35,284 nt of DNA from a virus: positions 1-35,284 of IMG/VR virus record IMGVR_UViG_3300037116_000046, one strand, 5' to 3'. Below the pieces are notes generated by a model that was given only the letters and a program-made list of their open reading frames with translations, was not told the DNA's origin and did not search any database. Shown here piece by piece: positions 1-5,964 of the stretch. Position 1 is the first letter of the stretch. The number at the start of each line of letters is the position of its first letter. A program made the translations under genes and the position numbers.

Positions 1-161
1 AAACCTTTTGGCATATATTTTCTTTCGTTATTTTGCTCGTGCCAGAGGCGTCTTTCCAACATCCCGATCGTGGATTCGGCGTCTTTTAGCAGCCCTTCAT
101 TATTGCACGCGACACATTGCATGTTCGCTTGCTGAGAGCAGTGGCAGGGGTATTGTTTCAT
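1..161 (-). CDS. Small cysteine-rich protein, cut by the window edge
   Basis: The frame opens at an ATG overlapping the stop of the upstream gene (ATGA) and is still open at base 1, so the C-terminus lies outside. About 53 residues are visible. The N-terminus carries C-H-C (residues 6-8) and C-V-A-C (residues 16-19), a likely small zinc-binding knuckle, followed by a charged helical stretch with several Glu, Asn and Arg. It is the last visible gene of a leftward chain of tiny genes. I do not recognise a family. The stop-start coupling and cysteine spacing support it as real. Confidence 0.6.
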   Translation of the reverse strand, partial: MKQYPCHCSQQANMQCVACNNEGLLKDAESTIGMLERRLWHEQNNERKYMPKG

Positions 162-433
162 GGCTTCAATTCTTCCTCGATTATTTTACAAAACTGATCC
201 TGTTTATTCGTCCAGTAGTCGATATTGTCTTGGATAGCCTTCATTGCGTTCTCAACGTCTGAATAGACGGATGAGATAGCGCGAGTCTCAGGATTCGCGC
301 CACCCTCATCGACTTCGTAGGCATACAGGGTGCCGTCCTGAAATCGCTTATGCGCGATAATCTTGCCTTCGATTAGACACGTATTTATAACCCAAACACC
401 TTCGCCAATTGGAAATGGGTGATCCTTAGTCAT
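158..433 (-). CDS. Small hypothetical protein, 91 aa
   Basis: The start ATG shares a base with the stop of the gene before it (TAATG) and its stop overlaps the next start (ATGA). The N-terminal half looks like a small beta-rich domain (GEGVWVINT, then IAHKRFQDGTLYAYEVDEGG) and the C-terminal half is a helix with Asp, Glu and Lys. No catalytic motif is visible and no family is recognised. It is probably an accessory early phage protein translated by coupling. Confidence 0.6.
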   Translation of the reverse strand: MTKDHPFPIGEGVWVINTCLIEGKIIAHKRFQDGTLYAYEVDEGGANPETRAISSVYSDVENAMKAIQDNIDYWTNKQDQFCKIIEEELKP

Positions 434-597
434 TATTCAGCCTTTTCGGAGTTGATTTCCGCGATAAGCTGTTGGCAGGCAGTGCGGAGCAACCCTAGCT
501 CTTTGTGTGGGACATCATCAAGATAGTTCAGCCCCGCTGCAACCCGTTCGAGGTGCAATGCAACATTTTTCAAGGCCTGCTGAGTCTGTGAGGTCAT
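433..597 (-). CDS. Small helical protein, 54 aa
   Basis: This 54-residue frame starts with MTSQTQQALKNVALHLERV and looks fully alpha-helical. It starts 3 bases after the upstream stop and ends with TAA overlapping the next ATG, so it fits exactly between two coupled genes. No family is recognised. The case rests on tight packing and plausible amino-acid composition. Confidence 0.5.
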   Translation of the reverse strand: MTSQTQQALKNVALHLERVAAGLNYLDDVPHKELGLLRTACQQLIAEINSEKAE

Positions 598-600
598 AAG

Positions 601-801
601 TTAACCGATGGTTGCAACGAGGTTTCCAGACCGAAGCGATTTCATCAATGCCCGACGGTCAAATGATGCGTAGGCCGAGAAAGCTTGCGTATCTGGTATG
701 ATCTCTCCCCACACGATACGGAATGGCAATTGAGCCTTCAAAGCTCGCAATTGCGCTTCCTGTTCAGCCGTAAAAATGTCTGCTCTCCGGTCTTTATTCA
801 T
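601..801 (-). CDS. Small hypothetical protein, 66 aa
   Basis: I chose the internal ATG at 801 because it forms a 4-base ATGA overlap with the stop of the upstream gene; a longer version would overlap that gene by about 60 bases. The protein begins MNKDRRADIFTAEQEAQLRA, a basic then helical segment, followed by a short beta-like stretch (FRIVWGEIIPDT). No recognised domain. Confidence 0.55.
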   Translation of the reverse strand: MNKDRRADIFTAEQEAQLRALKAQLPFRIVWGEIIPDTQAFSAYASFDRRALMKSLRSGNLVATIG

Positions 802-1052
802 AACACAAATCCGCAAAGTTCTTCCGTCGAATAATGGGTTGCGCCGATTGAATCCCGACACAAAAACACCGGCTCGGACAATTCCAGACCGTCACAGTAT
901 CGGCTTACGCCACACAGTTTGATAATCTCGCCGTTTGACCGCTTGTGCGCGGTCTTATAAAACTTGGCTTTGCCCGCGATCTCTGCCCAGCTTGGCGCAA
1001 AGTGCGGCACATCATCCCAAGGGAAGGTGATCATTTTCACTGCGATTGTCAT
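798..1052 (-). CDS. Small hypothetical protein, 84 aa
   Basis: First gene of a coupled group of five reading leftward. The start is preceded by an A-rich stretch, AACGAAATAGAAT, which is at best a weak ribosome binding site. The sequence mixes beta-like segments (MTIAVKMITFPWDD, ELSEPVFLCRD) with two separate cysteines and no clear motif. It ends in TGA overlapping the next ATG. Function unknown. Confidence 0.55.
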   Translation of the reverse strand: MTIAVKMITFPWDDVPHFAPSWAEIAGKAKFYKTAHKRSNGEIIKLCGVSRYCDGLELSEPVFLCRDSIGATHYSTEELCGFVL

Positions 1053-1134
1053 ATTCTATTTCGTTATTTTGCCCGGCGGCTAATTCCGCTCACTGTCGAA
1101 ACCTTAGCAGACCTTTATCATTTGTAAACGATTA

Positions 1135-1362
1135 TTAAATAGTAGGACAGATAACCTGTTGACTGGCAGGTGAATTCTCTTGTGTCAATACTGTATCTTG
1201 TTGACTCTTTACACGCGCGTTTTTCCGAGGCTTTTTGTCCTTGCTCCCTTTTTTCCTCCCACCAAATTCTTTGCCGATCCGCCGCGCGTTTTCAGCCCAC
1301 TCCACCGGATTTCGGTTGCGGCGCGCGCGGTCCAGATGCTCTCTGAGTGTGATTTCTGCCAT
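1135..1362 (-). CDS. Small basic protein, 75 aa
   Basis: The N-terminal half is helical (MAEITLREHLDRARRNRNP, then WAENARRIGKEFGG). It is followed by a lysine/arginine-rich tract (GRKKGSKDKKPRKNARVK) and a polar tail. The charge pattern suggests a nucleic-acid-binding accessory protein, but no family is recognised. A perfect TATAAT lies 8 bases upstream of the ATG with no room for a Shine-Dalgarno, so the transcript may be leaderless. Two or three GTTGAC/GTCAATAC motifs fall inside the coding region. Composition resembles the 47-aa basic protein at 1835-1978. Confidence 0.6.
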   Translation of the reverse strand: MAEITLREHLDRARRNRNPVEWAENARRIGKEFGGRKKGSKDKKPRKNARVKSQQDTVLTQENSPASQQVICPTI

Positions 1363-1370
1363 GCGTGCAG

Positions 1371-1396
1371 ATTATACGTGCGTCCAAGGTTGTCAA
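1371..1396 (-). promoter_or_regulatory. Promoter candidate with TATAAT close to the start codon
   Basis: On the minus strand a perfect TTGACA (1391-1396) is followed after only 14 bases by a perfect TATAAT (1371-1376). Then 8 bases lead to the ATG at 1362. The -10 position predicts a transcript starting at or next to the start codon. The 14-base spacing is shorter than the usual 16-18 for sigma-70 promoters, so the TTGACA may be an operator-like site rather than a true -35. Confidence 0.5.
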
Positions 1397-1492
1397 CGTT
1401 TATCTTTCACACATGCCAGTTTTCCGTTTTCTGCCTCCCGCCGAGACTTTGACCAAACCGGCAACATTTGCCCAGTAAGGACGAACGCCGTT

Positions 1493-1558
1493 TTACTTTA
1501 ACGTTACAATTTCGCTTTTAAGGTGCCTCTGTCGTCCGGGAATTCGTCCTTTCCTCAT
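1493..1558 (-). CDS. Possible 21-aa basic peptide
   Basis: A 21-codon frame starting MRKGRIPGRQRHLKSEIV overlaps the stop of the 52-aa frame upstream by one base (TGATG) and ends in TAA. It is very basic. Support is only the tight coupling; it could be a chance frame. Confidence 0.25.
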   Translation of the reverse strand: MRKGRIPGRQRHLKSEIVTLK

Positions 1559-1716
1559 CAAGAGCCCTCTTTCGCCTCAAAACGCCGAATAACCAGCTTC
1601 CAGCTAATCCACGGCCCAAACCATCCCGTGGTCACAAATACCAGTTTTCGACCGGCATAGCAAAAATCCGGCAGGAATTGAAATAACCAATTGTGATATG
1701 GGAATTCACATATCAC
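1558..1716 (-). CDS. Small Trp-rich protein, 52 aa, GTG start
   Basis: The frame opens at GTG 1716 directly after an in-frame stop, so no longer version exists. It reads VICEFPYHNWLFQFLPDF, then a hydrophobic aromatic middle (YAGRKLVFVTTGWFGPWISW) and a basic tail ending RRFEAKEGS. The middle could be a membrane-associated segment or a small beta domain. The start codon lies in one arm of the dyad at 1693-1716. No family is recognised; strongly protein-like composition is the main support. Confidence 0.45.
   Translation of the reverse strand: MICEFPYHNWLFQFLPDFCYAGRKLVFVTTGWFGPWISWKLVIRRFEAKEGS
1693..1716. promoter_or_regulatory. Near-perfect 24-bp palindrome
   Basis: The arms GTGATATG and CATATCAC flank GGAATTCA, so 22 of 24 positions are self-complementary, including a central GAATTC. 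On the minus strand the palindrome begins at the GTG start of the 52-aa frame. It could be an operator or an mRNA hairpin covering the start codon. It has no T-tract, so it is not a terminator. Confidence 0.55.
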
Positions 1717-1727
1717 CGGCCTGACTT

Positions 1728-1756
1728 AGAAAATGCTAAACTGAGAAAATGCTAAA
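1728..1756. repeat. Tandem pair of 16-bp repeats
   Basis: GAAAATGCTAAA occurs twice with a 16-base period, immediately upstream (in minus-strand sense) of the 24-bp palindrome and the 52-aa frame. The placement suggests a protein-binding site in the promoter of that unit. Confidence 0.5.
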
Positions 1757-1801
1757 ATTCCCACGGCGCGCCAGATGCTTCCAGGACGCAATCTGTACGG
1801 C

Positions 1802-1827
1802 AAAAATCCGGCGGTATCTGCCGCCGG
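1802..1827 (-). terminator. Rho-independent terminator
   Basis: Read on the minus strand, a perfect stem CCGGCGG / CCGCCGG with a 6-base loop is followed by ATTTTTG. It begins 8 bases after the TAA of the 47-aa basic protein (1835-1978), exactly where the 3138-to-1835 transcription unit should end. Confidence 0.85.
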
Positions 1828-1834
1828 TCAGTGA

Positions 1835-1978
1835 TTATTCAGCCTTTGGCTTAGGTTTGGCCAGGAATTCCCGCCTTGCCGCCTTGATCCGCTCTGTCCG
1901 CTTCGCTAGTTCTTCAGCAGAGAATCGTTTCGGGACGCCTTTGGCCCGGCGTCCAAGGGATTGTGCGGCGCGGTTCAT
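1835..1978 (-). CDS. Small basic protein, 47 aa
   Basis: I chose ATG 1978 because it makes an ATGA overlap with the upstream cysteine protein. The sequence begins MNRAAQSLGRRAKGVPKRFS and continues as a Lys/Arg/Ala-rich helix ending KPKPKAE. It is likely nucleic-acid binding by charge, with no recognised family. It is the last gene before the terminator at 1802-1827. Confidence 0.6.
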   Translation of the reverse strand: MNRAAQSLGRRAKGVPKRFSAEELAKRTERIKAARREFLAKPKPKAE

Positions 1979-2184
1979 ACTATCACCTTGGATTTCTGTT
2001 TCCGCTTGTGCGCCAGCGAACAAAGGATTATTGCCGCATGGCGTCTTGCTTCAAGAGGCTCGGCGCCATCGTTGAAAACTTTCATGGACGGATGGCCCGC
2101 AAACTCAGCAAGGCATTCGTCACACAGCATTGTGTCCGCAGGCTTTTTACCCGCGCACGGGCAATGGGAATCTTGGAAGCTCAT
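1975..2184 (-). CDS. Small zinc-ribbon-like protein, 69 aa
   Basis: A GGAG Shine-Dalgarno sits 9 bases before ATG 2184. Cysteines are arranged as C-P-C (residues 8-10) and C-D-E-C (residues 21-24), typical of a small zinc ribbon, followed by a helical and basic C-terminus (AHKRKQKSKVIV). It is likely an accessory protein binding DNA or a protein partner. No specific family is recognised. Confidence 0.65.
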   Translation of the reverse strand: MSFQDSHCPCAGKKPADTMLCDECLAEFAGHPSMKVFNDGAEPLEARRHAAIILCSLAHKRKQKSKVIV

Positions 2185-2187
2185 AGG

Positions 2188-2724
2188 TTATCTCCATTGG
2201 ATTTGCCCGACGCTGATAACGTCAGTGCGGGTATGTCTCTTGAACCACTTGCGGCATATAGATTCCGCAGCGGTCTTGTTTTTGGCAGGGTTGTAGTTGC
2301 ATAAGTGAATTTTATTTCTCTGTAAAATAAGCTTTCCGAAGCAGCCGCATAAAGCGTGACTTCGATGTTTTCACGGCGTGGGTGGTAAATAATCCAGATT
2401 GTCGGCCTCTGTTGTAATCGCGCTTGTAACGAAATAAGCCAAACCGGAAAGAGCCATCTCTGATGGAGGCTCAGACATACTTTCGGCCCGGACCGCATAT
2501 TTCGGGGCTTCCCGCCGAATGACATCTGATGCAATCCCTTGAGCAGTCATCAGGCCGTCTTTGCGGGCATCGTTTTGCAAAGCGATAAGGTCTTTCACAG
2601 TAATTTGGCCACCTCTGCCAAGCTTTTTCTCAATATACCAATCTAAGGCAAATTTCATATTTTTAGAAGTGTGGTTAGTTTTGAAATGGCACGTTCAGCA
2701 TTCCTCGCCGCCGGCGCGGTTCAT
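2188..2724 (-). pseudogene. 179-codon frame interrupted by two in-frame TGA codons
   Basis: From an ATG at 2724 that overlaps the upstream stop (ATGA), one frame runs to a TAA at 2188-2190, six bases before the next start codon. It is broken only by TGA at 2695-2697 and TGA at 2371-2373. The first part reads MNRAGGEEC-stop-TCHFKTNH, placing the first TGA inside a C-x-x-C-like motif. The part after the second TGA is protein-like and cysteine-rich (ALCGC, HLCNYNP, SICRKWF). Either the gene has taken two nonsense mutations, the TGAs are read through, or only the middle (2371-2658) is expressed. Many neighbouring genes clearly stop at TGA, so general recoding is unlikely. Confidence 0.45.
2371..2658 (-). 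CDS. Hypothetical protein, 95 aa (middle of the interrupted frame)
   Basis: The uninterrupted middle section from ATG 2658 encodes MKFALDWYIEKKLGRGGQI, then a helical domain (VKDLIALQNDARKDGLMT) and an acidic tail ending LPPTP. It lacks a Shine-Dalgarno and is 62 bases from the upstream gene, unlike its tightly coupled neighbours, which is why the longer interrupted frame deserves attention. No family is recognised. Confidence 0.55.
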   Translation of the reverse strand: MKFALDWYIEKKLGRGGQITVKDLIALQNDARKDGLMTAQGIASDVIRREAPKYAVRAESMSEPPSEMALSGLAYFVTSAITTEADNLDYLPPTP

Positions 2725-2927
2725 TCTGTACTCACAAAAGCCGATTGCGTTACGAAGTCTGGATCGCCAGATTCGCTATGCGCCTCACAATGACTTTGTG
2801 CCTCATCCTCGGAGTCGAAATAAGCTCTCGAATTGCCGTCGCTCGTTATGCTGCCGCCATCGTCCAGATATTGACTCTTATATCCTGCCACCGTCTCCAC
2901 CTCTCTCCAGCAAAAGAATTTGTTCAT
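2721..2927 (-). CDS. Small hypothetical protein, 68 aa
   Basis: I chose ATG 2927 because AAAGGA lies just upstream and the longer version would overlap the preceding gene. The protein begins MNKFFCWREVETVAGYKSQ and has an acidic, Ser-rich C-terminus. The shape suggests a small beta domain (YFDSEDEAQSHCEAH). Function unknown. Confidence 0.6.
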   Translation of the reverse strand: MNKFFCWREVETVAGYKSQYLDDGGSITSDGNSRAYFDSEDEAQSHCEAHSESGDPDFVTQSAFVSTE

Positions 2928-2934
2928 ATTTCCT

Positions 2935-3138
2935 TTAATCGAGCGTTTCTGGCATTTCAGACTCAACTAGGCATCTCGCAGAATTGCAGTTCGGGCACTC
3001 GATCCATTCGGCTTTTTCGCCGCGCAATGTCCCTGTTATTGTTGAGACCATGTCCCCCGCATCAATCGTTTCCGCGCAACTGCATCGGCCAAAATCCTCT
3101 GCCTCTTGTTCCGTTACTTTGTGATAATTCATATTCAT
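2935..3138 (-). CDS. Small zinc-ribbon protein, 67 aa
   Basis: First gene of the leftward unit. Cysteines are spaced C-S-C (residues 19-21), then C-P-N-C (residues 48-51) and a further C at 56, fitting a zinc ribbon. The sequence before the ATG is AACGAAAGAAATATG, a purine-rich region that may serve as ribosome binding site. No specific family is recognised. It diverges from the rightward gene at 3323. Confidence 0.6.
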   Translation of the reverse strand: MNMNYHKVTEQEAEDFGRCSCAETIDAGDMVSTITGTLRGEKAEWIECPNCNSARCLVESEMPETLD

Positions 3139-3322
3139 ATTTCTTTCGTTTTACGGCGGGCTTTATTGCCTTACCTGTTACGAATTTACCATAACAGCTT
3201 ATGAACGCAACACCTATTAAATAGTTTGACACGTAACCCGCTCAACGTCAACCAAACATTCTCGGCGTCAATACTAACAGTCTGACCTTGACTGCCGAGT
3301 GTGCGTAACTTAGGGTCTTCCC
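3139..3322. promoter_or_regulatory. Divergent intergenic region with four TTGAC sites and a promoter for 3323
   Basis: TTGAC or its complement occurs at 3226, 3247, 3267 and 3288. The last is well placed as a -35: TTGACT (3288-3293), 17 bases, TAGGGT (3311-3316), then only 6 bases to the ATG at 3323. The -10 match is partial, keeping the first two T/A and the final T. The other copies may be regulator sites or leftward promoters. Confidence 0.5.
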
Positions 3323-3673
3323 ATGTCCGATTCTGCTGACGCGACCTCGGCCAGCGACACTGACGCGGCCCTAATTGATGACCCACGCCTAGCTTTTCGC
3401 TGGGAATCATACCAGGCCAAAGACCGTCAAGTCGTTCACCTACAACGTATTCTGATGTTCCACGCCAACCAGCTAACGACTGATCCTAGGGATGCGTCGG
3501 TCCTTGCGTGCGCCTGGGAGCGGCTCGAAAACCGGCTGAACCGGATGCGCATGAAGCCAGAACCGAAACCAGTGGACGTGAGTCAGGATGACAAACGAGG
3601 GCGCGCTCACACCCTAGCCCTGGCCTCGGACGAAGCAGACCCAAGTCCTGTGATCCTGCCGAAAGTGGGGTGA
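3323..3673 (+). CDS. Hypothetical protein, 116 aa
   Basis: The N-terminus is acidic and low complexity (MSDSADATSASDTDAAL). It is followed by a helical, Arg-rich centre (KDRQVVHLQRILMFHANQL, then WERLENRLNRMRMK) and a disordered tail. No known domain is visible. Start choice follows the promoter geometry: the -10-like box ends 6 bases upstream, leaving no Shine-Dalgarno. It stands alone between two TTGAC-rich regions and could be an early regulatory protein, but that is inference only. Confidence 0.5.
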   Translation: MSDSADATSASDTDAALIDDPRLAFRWESYQAKDRQVVHLQRILMFHANQLTTDPRDASVLACAWERLENRLNRMRMKPEPKPVDVSQDDKRGRAHTLALASDEADPSPVILPKVG

Positions 3674-3999
3674 TTGTGGCCTCCGGCCTACTACCTGTAG
3701 TGTCCCAGTCTCCATGCTGAGTATTGACAGGCCACAAGCGTGTAAGCCGTTGACTGAGAGCAGTTGAGTGTCAACACTAGTGAATACAATAGATATAGTA
3801 CGCAGCTCGACCAACGATTAAGCTTGACACGTTGATCGATCCTCCCCGACAGTGAATGAAGAACCCCTCAGAGACCAAGCCTCAAGCATTCTTTTTCCTG
3901 GCCTGGGGGTCTCCACACCCCCACCCGGCAGGGGGAACCAGTGACCAGCGTTGACAGTCGGGACTCCCGTACATGCTGACACTCAAATTCTGGAAAGTT

Positions 4000-4146
4000 T
4001 TACCTCCACCATTGGAATTGTCCGAGAGTTTTTCGTTTCAAGCGTTTGGCTTTGAGTTGGGCCGCCTGACAAGCTGCGCCGTGTAGCCACTGGCCTTTAA
4101 AAGAAAGGTCGGACAGAATTTTGGGTTTATGTGGTCCAATTGTCAT
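4000..4146 (-). CDS. Possible small basic protein, 48 aa
   Basis: From ATG 4146 the frame reads MTIGPHKPKILSDLSFKGQ and ends in a basic, Trp-rich tail (KRLKRKTLGQFQWWR). It is the only frame in this stretch with a matching promoter: TTGACC, 18 bases, TATATT, then 9 bases to the ATG. No family is recognised, and the short length keeps confidence moderate. Confidence 0.4.
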   Translation of the reverse strand: MTIGPHKPKILSDLSFKGQWLHGAACQAAQLKAKRLKRKTLGQFQWWR

Positions 4147-4155
4147 AGTGAAAAT

Positions 4156-4185
4156 AATATACCTGAGAGGTGTTGGGACGGTCAA
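4156..4185 (-). promoter_or_regulatory. Promoter candidate for the 48-aa frame
   Basis: On the minus strand TTGACC (4180-4185) is followed by an 18-base spacer and TATATT (4156-4161). The -10 ends 9 bases before ATG 4146, predicting a transcript with almost no leader. Confidence 0.5.
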
Positions 4186-4272
4186 GGGGATAGGGAGAGG
4201 AGCCGTGGGGGTGTTGAACTCAGTGTGACTCCCACCTATTTCGAGACTGGATTTTGGGAAAACCCTTCAACC

Positions 4273-4289
4273 GTCAAGGAATCCTTGAC
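4273..4289. promoter_or_regulatory. 17-bp palindrome built from two TTGAC sites
   Basis: GTCAAGG and CCTTGAC flank AAT, giving perfect 7-base arms. This places two copies of the TTGAC motif head to head, as expected for a dimeric repressor operator. Confidence 0.55.
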
Positions 4290-4338
4290 TTTTGCCGCGG
4301 CTTGTCGGCTGGAATTCCTCCGAGATCGGCATTTGTGC

Positions 4339-4366
4339 TATAACACGAGCGATAGCGAGTGTTATA
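4339..4366. repeat. 8-bp inverted repeat beside the microsatellite
   Basis: TATAACAC and GTGTTATA form perfect arms around a 12-base centre that itself repeats AGCGA. The right arm ends at the first base of the hexamer array. Confidence 0.5.
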
Positions 4367-4412
4367 TCTGCATCTGCATCTGCATCTGCATCTGCATCTG
4401 CATCTGCATCTG
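4366..4412. repeat. Hexanucleotide microsatellite (ATCTGC)7
   Basis: Seven perfect tandem ATCTGC units followed by ATCTG. It lies in non-coding DNA. On the minus strand it would read as repeated Asp-Ala and on the plus strand as Cys-Ile, but neither frame looks like a gene. The array is likely to vary in length by slippage. Confidence 0.9.
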
Positions 4413-4438
4413 ATAGGCTGACAAAATCCACTTTGCAT

Positions 4439-4504
4439 ACAGTCAGCAATGTCAATGACAGTCAGCAATAATGTCAAAGAAAGTCATTGACAGTTTACGG
4501 TCAA
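4439..4504. repeat. Direct repeats with clustered GTCAA/TTGAC sites
   Basis: ACAGTCAGCAAT occurs at 4439-4450 and 4458-4469 (19-base period), each followed by GTCAA. Further TTGAC/GTCAA copies at 4487 and 4500 bring four sites within about 55 bases, directly upstream of the replication-type operon. Confidence 0.6.
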
Positions 4505-4523
4505 CCTGTCAGTGTTTTATTTA

Positions 4524-4772
4524 ATGACGCAAGATTTTAGTGAAAAATGGAATCGTTTTCCAACATCATTCAAGGTGCCAAAAGGGTATCGAAGGAGGTT
4601 CGTGTTCAAAAGTCGAAAGTTTAAATACGAGATTCGAGCTGGTGGATTTGGTAGGTTTATCGAAACTCGCACGGTGGGGGTCGTTAGTAATGAAACGGAG
4701 CAAAGCCGGTGCCTGGACTGGATTATGGAATCTATGATGTTGATTCGTGTGGAATGCGGGGCGGAGAAGTGA
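4524..4772 (+). CDS. Small basic protein, 82 aa
   Basis: Starts at ATG 4524 (a GTG at 4512 is an alternative). The sequence is Arg/Lys/Phe-rich (KVPKGYRRRFVFKSRKFKY) with an amphipathic end. It could be a nucleic-acid-binding protein by charge; no family is recognised. Its TGA overlaps the GTG start of the next gene (GTGA), so it probably heads the replication operon. No clear Shine-Dalgarno is present. Confidence 0.5.
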   Translation: MTQDFSEKWNRFPTSFKVPKGYRRRFVFKSRKFKYEIRAGGFGRFIETRTVGVVSNETEQSRCLDWIMESMMLIRVECGAEK

Positions 4773-5497
4773 GTCAAACAGATCAGTTCGCAATGGTGTA
4801 CGAGTCAATACTGGATTCGTCGATTGCCGACGATTACGAGGTTCGGCATTTTTTTGAGGATATGCTCAAGCTGGCGGATTGGCGAACTGGGATTGTTGAC
4901 AGGACACCGGAAGCCATACACAGGAGAATAAATTTGCCTTTGGAAAAAGTGAAGGAACTGTTGAATCGGCTGGAACAGCCCGATACTAAGGACAGATCGG
5001 GGAACGAGGAAGGACGCCGGATAATCAGGTTGGACGAACATCGGTCTTGGGGATGGACGATAGTCAATTACCAGTGTTACCGGGCAACACGGTCAGCGGA
5101 GGAGCGAAGGGAGTACAACCGCACAAAGCAGGCGGAGTGCAGGGCCAGGAAGAAAGAGGAGAACGGGAAGAACGACGTAACGCCCGAGGCATTACCAAAC
5201 GTTACAAAGCGTTACACGTTCACGCCGCCGACGCTGGAGGAGGTCAAACTGTTGATGGATAAGAGCGGCTTGCCGGACATCGAGGCTGTAAAATTTATCG
5301 ATCATCACGCTTCAAAAGGGTGGAAGATTGGGAGAACCCAAACGCCGATGCGAAGCGTGTCTCACGCCGTTGGGACTTGGAAAACCAACTACGAAACATT
5401 TAGAGAGCACACAGATAACAAATCTCCGGCCAAATCAGGCGCGCAAAAATCCATAGATCGCGACATCGCGGATTTGGACAAAATCATCAAGGGATAA
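4769..5497 (+). CDS. Probable phage replication initiator / replisome organiser
   Basis: This 242-aa protein looks like two domains. Residues 10-105 form a helical, winged-helix-like domain with the pattern SSIADDYEVRHFFEDMLKLAD, then a helix-turn-helix-like stretch (TPEAIHRRINLPLEKVKELL) and the conserved-looking GRRIIRLDEHRSWGW. A basic linker (residues 112-132, RREYNRTKQAECRARKK) leads to residues 152-206, resembling the C-terminal domain of DnaT or lambda-O-like proteins (EEVKLLMD, SKGWKIGRT, AVGTWKTN). Such proteins bind the origin and recruit helicase. The GTG start makes a GTGA overlap with the upstream gene; ATG 4793 is an alternative. Assignment is by motif resemblance. Confidence 0.6.
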   Translation: MSQTDQFAMVYESILDSSIADDYEVRHFFEDMLKLADWRTGIVDRTPEAIHRRINLPLEKVKELLNRLEQPDTKDRSGNEEGRRIIRLDEHRSWGWTIVNYQCYRATRSAEERREYNRTKQAECRARKKEENGKNDVTPEALPNVTKRYTFTPPTLEEVKLLMDKSGLPDIEAVKFIDHHASKGWKIGRTQTPMRSVSHAVGTWKTNYETFREHTDNKSPAKSGAQKSIDRDIADLDKIIKG

Positions 5498-5498
5498 A

Positions 5499-5957
5499 AT
5501 GAAAATCGTTTACGAATGCAAACTATGCCGCCAAACGTCCGTCGCCGAAACGGAGGATGGGGATAACTGTCCCCCGGATTGGATTGAGCGGTTGAAAAAA
5601 CTACAGGCCTGCAATCCGTGTTCAGACCTGCGATCACGGTTCAGGACGGCGGAACGGCAGATTTACGACGCCTGCACAAAACTGGTTCGGATGAAGTTGA
5701 TGAGGGTTTCCGAAGAGGACAGGCAACTCATTCGTAAGAAGGTCGATCAAGCTTTGAGACATTGCACGCTGAGGTATGCGCAAGCGATGGCTGTTTACAG
5801 GAAGCTTCCAAAATACGTTTGGGACGAAGATTTTGTATTTCAGTTGATGGAAAAACCCGATGATGCGACGGGTATTCTTAGACGCTACCGAGCGATGTTG
5901 AAATCCAATTTTCAGCCCGTTCAGACTGAATACCAATCCCCGACAGCAGACCCATGA
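5499..5957 (+). CDS. Hypothetical zinc-binding helical protein, 152 aa
   Basis: A good Shine-Dalgarno (AAGGGA) precedes ATG 5499, which follows the upstream stop almost directly. C-K-L-C at residues 7-10 and C-N-P-C at residues 38-41 form a likely zinc-binding N-terminus. The rest is helical and basic (RLIRKKVDQALRHC-like). Position after the initiator suggests a role in replication, for example in helicase loading, but no specific family is recognised. Confidence 0.55.
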   Translation: MKIVYECKLCRQTSVAETEDGDNCPPDWIERLKKLQACNPCSDLRSRFRTAERQIYDACTKLVRMKLMRVSEEDRQLIRKKVDQALRHCTLRYAQAMAVYRKLPKYVWDEDFVFQLMEKPDDATGILRRYRAMLKSNFQPVQTEYQSPTADP

Positions 5958-5964
5958 AAAATTT

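Larger units (their letters stand above)
3674..4523. promoter_or_regulatory. TTGAC-rich non-coding region, candidate control region or origin
   Basis: About 850 bases with one weak leftward gene (4000-4146). TTGAC/GTCAA occurs at 3724, 3750, 3770, 3824, 3951, 4181, 4273, 4285, 4451, 4473, 4487 and 4500, far more than chance. It also holds a GC-rich hairpin TGGGGGT/ACCCCCA (3904-3923), a 17-bp palindrome, a dyad, a microsatellite and direct repeats. A weak 32-codon frame at 3856-3954 (MKNPSETKPQ...) is not convincing. The probable replication initiator lies just downstream, so this could be an origin. Confidence 0.5.

Noticed and set aside
12-1080. A shared AAAATAACGAAA leader before two starts
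   Set aside because: At 14-40 the motif is inside the coding frame (E-Q-N-N-E-R-K), so only the copy near 1052 is upstream of a start; probably coincidence.
1-3138. Genome-wide TGA recoding suggested by the interrupted frame
   Set aside because: More than fifteen genes end in TGA overlapping the next start, including the terminase, so TGA is a normal stop here.
3904-3923. GC-rich hairpin TGGGGGT/ACCCCCA as a terminator
   Set aside because: No T-tract on either strand; kept only as part of the control region.
4129-4413. Rightward 94-codon frame ending in Cys-Ile repeats
   Set aside because: Same microsatellite artefact; composition unlike phage proteins and it crosses the palindrome and promoter.
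4267-4455. Leftward frame with repeated Asp-Ala across the microsatellite
   Set aside because: The repeat is explained by the ATCTGC array, and the flanks are not protein-like; no start signal.
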